64,000 nt of DNA from an uncultured Prevotellaceae bacterium. GTDB taxonomy: Bacteria; Bacteroidota; Bacteroidia; Bacteroidales; Bacteroidaceae. Below the pieces are notes generated by a model, which worked only from the letters and a program-made list of their open reading frames with translations, made no database searches and was not told where the DNA came from. The translations under genes were made by a program, and so were the position numbers. The stretch covers positions 1 through 64,000 of the forward strand of contig CADASP010000012.1 of the NCBI GenBank assembly GCA_902790625.1. Reading direction: 5' to 3'. Below, piece after piece: positions 59,016-64,000 of this stretch. Every line of letters starts with the position of its first letter. The first letter of the stretch is position 1.

Positions 59016-59737
59016 TATTGAATTTATCCTTTTGCTGCCACGCTTCAATGATTGCGTTGTGGCAATGCTTTTCTCTCGTTTTTCCTTCGTGAGGTTGTGG
59101 TTTGTCTCAAAATAGGGTGCAAAGGTACGAAAAAAATGTGAGTAAAACGAAATTTTTCAGTTAAAAAATGTGCTTCGCAGCTTGCGCGGAGCCACGCATT
59201 GCGCTTTTCTATGAATTTCGGTTGGCAGCGGCCGCTGCCATCATTGGCGGCGTTCGCTGCCATCATTGGCAGCGGCCGCTGCCAATCATGTCCCCGCCCG
59301 CTGCCAACCTTGCGGTGCCTCCCGCTCCCTGTTTGTCGTGCGCCGCCTCTCCCGAATACGCCCCATTTCGCTCGTCATCAACAATGCCCACCTGCATGTC
59401 ATCACTTTTTTAGCCTACATTATTAATAAAAATGATTGGGAGTTGCAGGAGTTGCAGGAGTTCAGACAATAGTTCTGCTGTCATTTTCTCCTTCCTGCTC
59501 ATAGGAAATTGAAACGTAAAGTCTAATCTACTTTACCTCCACATCTCCTCTACTCCTTTACTCCTCGAAGTGAGCGAATGCGAAACTTGAATTATTAATG
59601 GCTGTCGAAATGAAGATTTTCGAAAGTTTTTGCCAAAATATTTGGTGGAACGGCAGAAAATGCGTACCTTTGCACCCGTTCAGTGGAATGAGGGGCTTCT
59701 CCGAAAGCTCCTCATTCTTTTTTAAACCAAACAATCG
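59016..59737. other. Intergenic region: gyrB promoter, 22-bp repeats, rimP promoter
   Basis: Holds the gyrB box (minus TACCTTTG, 59120-59127); three 22-bp-spaced units of GGCAGCGGCCGCTGCC type (59224-59283); a half copy of the 9-bp array element (59413-59480; GGAGTTGCA units); and the rimP promoter TTTG/TACCTTTG (59641-59672, 20-bp gap). No gene is credible. Confidence 0.65.
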
Positions 59738-60205
59738 ATGATAACAAAAGAAACTATCAAGGCATTGGTGGAAGAGTGGCTGCAACGTGGCGACTACTTC
59801 CTGGTGGACATCCAGATGGACGGCGACGAGCGCATCGTCATTGAGATTGACTGTGCCGACGGCGTGTGGATTGAAGACTGCGCCGATCTGAGCCGTTTCC
59901 TGCAAGAGCGGGTGGGCGACGAGCTGGGCGACTATGAGCTGGAAGTGGGCTCGGCAGGCCTGGGACAGCCCTTCAAGGTGGAGCAGCAATACCTGAACCA
60001 TGTGGGCGACCAAGTGGAAGTGGTGACCGCCGATGGAAAGAAGCTGACGGGCACGCTGAAGCAGGTGCAGGGCCGCATCTTCACCGTCACCACGCAAGAG
60101 AAGCAGGTGCCTGAAGGCAAGAAGCGTCCCGTGAAGGTCGATGTAGACCGCGACTTCAGCATGGACGAGGTGAAGAGCACCCGCTATCTGCTGGCATTCA
60201 AGTGA
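59738..60205 (+). CDS. rimP: Ribosome maturation factor RimP
   Basis: Helps assemble the 30S subunit. The 155-residue length is standard. N-terminal alpha-beta domain: VEEWLQRGDYFLVDIQMDGD, IVIEIDCADGVWIEDCADLS and LEVGSAGLGQPFKVEQQYLN (the GSPG-like turn reads GSAGLGQPF); C-terminal SH3-like domain: VEVVTADGKKLTGTLKQVQG. It begins the rimP-nusA-infB operon conserved in most bacteria. Confidence 0.94.
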   Translation: MITKETIKALVEEWLQRGDYFLVDIQMDGDERIVIEIDCADGVWIEDCADLSRFLQERVGDELGDYELEVGSAGLGQPFKVEQQYLNHVGDQVEVVTADGKKLTGTLKQVQGRIFTVTTQEKQVPEGKKRPVKVDVDRDFSMDEVKSTRYLLAFK

Positions 60206-60208
60206 GTA

Positions 60209-60335
60209 AGCTCCCTAAGTTTGGGGGGCTGGGGGTCTGAACAGCCCAGCCTCCCTATTGCAGGGGACATGTAAATATATTATTAACAAAAAAAACGGGG
60301 TGGTTCAGACCCCAACCCTCTAACTTAGGGGGCTT
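60209..60335. repeat. Paired-palindrome element between rimP and nusA
   Basis: Arms 60209-60242 and 60303-60335 are inverted near-copies (CTCCCTAAGTTTGGGGGG and complement), with a 60-bp AT-rich spacer. Each arm is itself palindromic. It ends 6 bp before the nusA ATG. Confidence 0.85.
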
Positions 60336-60341
60336 AGAAAA

Positions 60342-61601
60342 ATGGCAACAAGAAAAAGTGAGAAGGGTCCAAGCATGATTGATACCTTCCAGGAGTTTAA
60401 AGAAACGAAGAACATCGACCGCACCACACTCGTGAGCGTGCTCGAAGAGAGCTTCCGCAATGTGCTGGCCAAGATGTTCGGGTCTGACGAGAACTTCGAC
60501 GTGATTGTGAACCCCGACAAGGGTGATTTCGAGATTCACCGCCATCGTGTGGTGGTGGCCGACGATGAGGTGCAGGACGAGAACCGTGAGATTTCGCTCT
60601 CGGAAGCCTTGAAGATTGAGCCCGACTATGAGGTGGGCGAAGAGGTGAGCGAGGAGGTGGACTTCACCAAGTTCGGCCGCCGTGCCATCCTGAACCTGCG
60701 CCAGACACTGGCATCGAAAATCCTGGAACTCGACCACGATGCCCTCTACCAGAAGTATAAGGACAAGGTGGGAACGGTGATCAGCGCCGAGGTGTATCAG
60801 ATGTGGAAGCGCGAAGTGCTGCTCATGGACGACGAGGGCAACGAACTGCACCTGATGAAGAGCGACCAGATTCCCAACGACATCTATCGCAAGGGCGAGA
60901 CGGTGCGCGCACTGGTGAAAGAGGTGACCAACGAGAACAACAATCCGCGCATCATGCTCAGCCGCACCAGCCCCGACTTCCTGAAGCGTCTGCTCGAGGC
61001 CGAGGTGCCCGAAATCAGCGACGGACTCATTGCCATCCGCCGTGTGGCACGCATGCCGGGCGAACGAGCCAAGGTGGCCGTGGAGAGCTTCGACGACCGC
61101 ATCGACCCCGTGGGAGCATGCGTCGGCGTGAAGGGTAGCCGCGTGCACGGCATCGTGCGCGAACTGGGCAACGAGAACATCGACGTCATCAATTTCTCGA
61201 ACAATGTGCAGCTCTTCATACAGCGCGCCCTCTCACCGGCAAAGGTGACCAGCATCACCCTCGACCAGGAGAAGCACAAGGCCGAAGTTTACCTGCAGCC
61301 CGAAGAGGTGAGCCTGGCCATCGGCAAAGGCGGCATGAACATCAAGCTGGCCTCTATGCTCACCGAATACACCATCGACGTGTTCCGCGTGGTCAACGAC
61401 AACGAAAACGACGAGGACATCTATCTCGACGAATTCAGCGACGAAATCGACCAGTGGGTCATCGATGCCATCAAGACGCTGGGCTACGACACTGCCAAGG
61501 AGGTGCTCAATGCACCCCGCGAACTGCTCATCGAGAAGGCCGACTTGGAGGAGGAGACCGTCGACCATCTGCTCGAAGTGCTGAAGGCAGAGTTTGAATG
61601 A
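60342..61601 (+). CDS. nusA: Transcription termination/antitermination protein NusA
   Basis: A 419-residue RNA polymerase-associated factor. The N-terminal domain (MIDTFQEFKETKNIDRTTLV) is followed by an S1 domain (KVGTVISAEVYQMWKREVLL), two KH domains (LSRTSPDFLKRLLEAEVPEI, GVKGSRVHGIVRELGNENID; AIGKGGMNIKLASMLTEYTI) and a C-terminal helical region. Length is typical for Bacteroidetes, which lack the extra C-terminal AR repeats. Both flanks carry inverted-repeat elements. Confidence 0.95.
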   Translation: MATRKSEKGPSMIDTFQEFKETKNIDRTTLVSVLEESFRNVLAKMFGSDENFDVIVNPDKGDFEIHRHRVVVADDEVQDENREISLSEALKIEPDYEVGEEVSEEVDFTKFGRRAILNLRQTLASKILELDHDALYQKYKDKVGTVISAEVYQMWKREVLLMDDEGNELHLMKSDQIPNDIYRKGETVRALVKEVTNENNNPRIMLSRTSPDFLKRLLEAEVPEISDGLIAIRRVARMPGERAKVAVESFDDRIDPVGACVGVKGSRVHGIVRELGNENIDVINFSNNVQLFIQRALSPAKVTSITLDQEKHKAEVYLQPEEVSLAIGKGGMNIKLASMLTEYTIDVFRVVNDNENDEDIYLDEFSDEIDQWVIDAIKTLGYDTAKEVLNAPRELLIEKADLEEETVDHLLEVLKAEFE

Positions 61602-61604
61602 CCT

Positions 61605-61738
61605 GAGCCCCCTAAGTTAGGGGGTTGGGGGTCTGAACGAGCCAGCCAGCCTATCTGTAGGGCCATTACGTATAGAGAAATAGTTTAACTTAAAAACGGG
61701 GGATGTTCAGACCCCCAACCCCCTAACTTAGGGGGCTC
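61605..61738. repeat. Perfect 34-bp paired-palindrome element between nusA and infB
   Basis: Arm 61605-61638 is the exact reverse complement of 61705-61738 across a 66-bp spacer. Each arm holds CCCCCTAAGTTAGGGGG, itself a palindrome. It fills the gap up to 6 bp before infB and follows the nusA stop by 3 bp. Confidence 0.9.
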
Positions 61739-61744
61739 GGAAGA

Positions 61745-64000
61745 ATGGGAATAAGATTAAATAAAGTATTAACCGAACTGAACATAGGACTTCAAACGGC
61801 AGTTGATTTCCTGAAGAAAAAAACAAGCCTGGGCGACATTCGCGACGATGCCACCACCAACACCAAGATTAGCGACGAGCAATATGCCGCTCTGGTCGAG
61901 GAGTTCAGTAGCGACAAAGCCGTGAAGACGCAGGCCGACAAACTCTTCCCCAAGAAGCCAAAGGAGAAGAAGCCCGAGGCTGCCTCGACAGTGGCGAAGA
62001 CCAAGACGGAGGAAGAGTTGAAGCAGCGACAGCAGTTCAAGCCGTTGGGGAAGATAGACCTCGACACGCTGAACAAGCCTAAGCCGCAGCAACCTGCTGT
62101 GGCAAGCCCGGTGAAGAAAAACGAACCGAAGGCTGCTGCCGAGAGCCCGGTTCAGAAACAGCAGGTCGCACCTCCTGTGGCGAAGAAAGAGCCTCAGCCG
62201 GCGGTGGTGAACCAACCCAAGCCGGTTGTGGAGCAACCGAAGCCCGTGGAAAAGCCGAAGCCCGTGGTGGAGCAGCCAAAACCCGCTGAACAGCCGAAAC
62301 CCGCTCAACAACCCAAGCCCGCAGAGAAGAAGCCCGCCGAGCAGCCAAAGCCCGCCGTGCAGCCCCAGGCAGAGACGGCTGCACAGGCTCCACGCACCGA
62401 GATATACACCCTGAAGAGCGAGGCCAAGCTGGCTCCGAAGGTGAACGTGCTGGGCAAAATCGACCTGTCGACCATCAACCAAAGCACGAGGCCGAAGAAG
62501 AAGTCGAAGGAAGAAAAGCGCAAACAGCGCGAAGAGAAAGCCGGACAGCAGAAGACGGCCCAGCAGGGTGCCCAGAGTGGCGAGAAGCGCAAGCGCGAGC
62601 GCATTCGCAGCGGAAAGGTGGACATCGAGGAGGCTGCACGCCAGCAACAACAGCAGCAGGCCCAGCAACAAGGGAGCGGCAAGAAAAAGAACAAAGGCGG
62701 CAACCAGAACTTCAACGACCAGCAGCAGGGCGGAGGCAAGAACAAGAAGAAGAAGGGGCAGCAGCCACCCAAGCCCATCGAGGTGAACGAGGAGGACGTG
62801 GCACGCCAGGTGAAGGAGACACTGGCTCGCCTCACCTCGAAGACCCAGCAGAACAAGAAGGGTGCCAAATATCGCAAGGAGAAGCGCGATGCCGTGGCCG
62901 AGCGCATGAACGAGGAGATGGCTGCCGAGGCTGCAAAGAGCAAGGTGCTGAAGCTCACAGAGTTCGTCACCGTGAGCGAGCTTGCCACCATGATGAACGT
63001 ACCCGTGGTAAAGGTCATCGGTACCTGCATGTCGATAGGCATCATGGTGTCTATCAACCAGCGCCTCGATGCCGAAACCATCAACATCGTGGCCGACGAG
63101 TTCGGATTCAAGACCGAATACGTCTCTGCTGAGGTGCAGAACGCCATCCACGAGGAGGCCGACGACGAGAACGACCTGCTGCCACGCGCTCCGATTGTCA
63201 CCGTGATGGGACATGTGGACCATGGTAAGACATCGCTGCTCGACTATATCCGCAAGACCAATGTCATCGCTGGCGAGGCCGGCGGCATCACCCAGCACAT
63301 CGGTGCCTACAATGTGACGCTGCCCGATGGGCGCCAGATCACCTTCCTCGACACCCCTGGCCACGAGGCGTTCACCGCCATGCGTGCCCGTGGCGCACAG
63401 GTGACGGATATCGCCATCATCATCGTGGCGGCCGACGACAGCGTGATGCCCACCACCAAGGAGGCCATCGCTCATGCACAGGCTGCCAATGTGCCCATGG
63501 TGTTTGCCATCAACAAGATTGACAAACCGGGTGCCAATCCTGAGAAGATTCGCGAAGACCTGGCCAACATGAACCTGCTCGTGGAAGACTGGGGCGGCAA
63601 ATATCAGTGCCAGGAAATCAGCGCCAAGAAGGGCATCGGCGTGGAGGAGCTATTAGAGAAGGTGCTCCTTGAGGCCGAGATGCTCGAACTGAAAGCCAAC
63701 CCCAACCGCAAGGCCACGGGCAGCATCATCGAGAGCTCGCTCGACAAGGGCCGTGGCTACGTCAGCACCGTCCTCGTCAGCAATGGAACGCTGCGGGTGG
63801 GCGACGTGGTGATTGCCGGCAGCAGCCATGGACGCATCAAGGCCATGTTCAACGAGCGCAACGAGCGCATACAGGAGGCTCGGCCCGCACAGCCCGCCAT
63901 CATCCTCGGACTGAACGGAGCACCCACGGCTGGCGACGCCTTCAACGTGATGGACACCGAGCAAGAGGCCCGCGAGATTGCCAACAAGCGCGAGCAGCTG
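61745..64000 (+). CDS. infB: Translation initiation factor IF-2 (5' part; runs off the window)
   Basis: 752 codons are present before the window ends. The N-terminal IF2N motif ([20 protein letters not shown]) is followed by a long disordered region (about 70-390) with PKP repeats ([25 protein letters not shown]) and glutamine/lysine-rich stretches, a second IF2N-like motif ([20 protein letters not shown]) and the GTPase: G1 [10 protein letters not shown]3 DTPGHEAF, G4 NKID, G5 SAKKG. It brings fMet-tRNA to the 30S subunit. The length of the Pro/Lys linker is typical of Bacteroidetes IF-2. Confidence 0.96.
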   Translation, partial: MGIRLNKVLTELNIGLQTAVDFLKKKTSLGDIRDDATTNTKISDEQYAALVEEFSSDKAVKTQADKLFPKKPKEKKPEAASTVAKTKTEEELKQRQQFKPLGKIDLDTLNKPKPQQPAVASPVKKNEPKAAAESPVQKQQVAPPVAKKEPQPAVVNQPKPVVEQPKPVEKPKPVVEQPKPAEQPKPAQQPKPAEKKPAEQPKPAVQPQAETAAQAPRTEIYTLKSEAKLAPKVNVLGKIDLSTINQSTRPKKKSKEEKRKQREEKAGQQKTAQQGAQSGEKRKRERIRSGKVDIEEAARQQQQQQAQQQGSGKKKNKGGNQNFNDQQQGGGKNKKKKGQQPPKPIEVNEEDVARQVKETLARLTSKTQQNKKGAKYRKEKRDAVAERMNEEMAAEAAKSKVLKLTEFVTVSELATMMNVPVVKVIGTCMSIGIMVSINQRLDAETINIVADEFGFKTEYVSAEVQNAIHEEADDENDLLPRAPIVTVMGHVDHGKTSLLDYIRKTNVIAGEAGGITQHIGAYNVTLPDGRQITFLDTPGHEAFTAMRARGAQVTDIAIIIVAADDSVMPTTKEAIAHAQAANVPMVFAINKIDKPGANPEKIREDLANMNLLVEDWGGKYQCQEISAKKGIGVEELLEKVLLEAEMLELKANPNRKATGSIIESSLDKGRGYVSTVLVSNGTLRVGDVVIAGSSHGRIKAMFNERNERIQEARPAQPAIILGLNGAPTAGDAFNVMDTEQEAREIANKREQL

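Noticed and set aside
59045..59266. Small gene upstream of gyrB (for example rpsT)
   Set aside because: The frame is a translation of the GC repeats and AT leader with no ribosomal-protein features.
61769..63475. 568-residue open frame antisense to infB
   Set aside because: infB is certain on the plus strand; the antisense protein is leucine/histidine low-complexity only.

Overview
The window looks like chromosome from a Bacteroidales bacterium, most likely Prevotella or a close relative. Reasons: the repeated Bacteroidetes promoter signature (TTTG about 20 bp upstream of TAnnTTTG), a SusC/SusD pair, BspA-type leucine-rich repeat protein, a Kelch/AraC membrane regulator, GIN-domain protein, DUF4292 lipoprotein, the acpP-fabF-rnc and rimP-nusA-infB orders, and genes of fairly high GC embedded in AT-rich spacers. 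About 45 genuine genes are visible, one initiator tRNA, no rRNA, no transposase and no CRISPR array. infB runs off the right edge.

Layout. 0-1 kb: an orphan RHS C-terminal fragment beside a 150-bp inverted-repeat element and a possible small RNA. 1-6 kb: a leftward run of aminotransferase, S24 peptidase, hutI and kbl (amino-acid catabolism). 6-8.1 kb: a leftward envelope operon with a GIN-domain protein, a sigma factor fused to a membrane segment and a small secreted protein. 8.3-12.2 kb: divergent ADP-forming acyl-CoA synthetase and Kelch-TM-AraC regulator. 12.4-22.7 kb: two large secreted surface proteins (LRR protein, then a 2,319-residue protein). 22.7-23.8 kb: non-coding repeats. 23.8-29.6 kb: rhaD, a helicase with an exonuclease domain, ruvA, merR, a lipoprotein. 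29.7 kb: tRNA-fMet with its own promoter and terminator. 30-33.2 kb: tetR, fabG, a 54-aa gene, a probable small RNA, an O-methyltransferase, aroQ. 33.3-40 kb: a pectin-type locus (susD, a susC fused to an OmpA-like domain, GH28). 40-41.5 kb: more non-coding repeats. 41.5-44.3 kb: acpP, fabF, rnc. 44.7-49.9 kb: a leftward run zeta-like kinase, 56-aa protein, dut, TPR, DUF4292, EnvC-like. 50-56.9 kb: dgt, SpoU methylase, GH53 galactanase, ptb-buk, AraC regulator. 57-59 kb: gyrB. 59.7-64 kb: rimP, nusA, infB.

How it fits together. GH28, SusC/D, GH53 and RhaD point to growth on pectin (rhamnogalacturonan with galactan side chains), although they are not in one operon. ptb-buk and the ADP-forming synthetase both conserve acyl-CoA energy as ATP. 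The dut to envC run and the rimP-nusA-infB run are conserved Bacteroidetes housekeeping arrangements.

The most unusual content is (1) a TonB-dependent SusC transporter with a coiled-coil plus OmpA-like C-terminal extension; (2) a family of paired, self-palindromic G/C-rich inverted repeats found between genes of essential operons and also inside coding regions in frame (helicase, hutI and shorter pieces elsewhere); (3) a roughly 550-bp non-coding repeat present twice, with terminal inverted repeats; (4) arrays of 7-bp and 9-bp units between genes, often arranged as inverted pairs; (5) a compact promoter-to-terminator unit at 31.8-31.9 kb that looks like a small RNA gene. All functional assignments come from reading motifs by eye; no database search was run.
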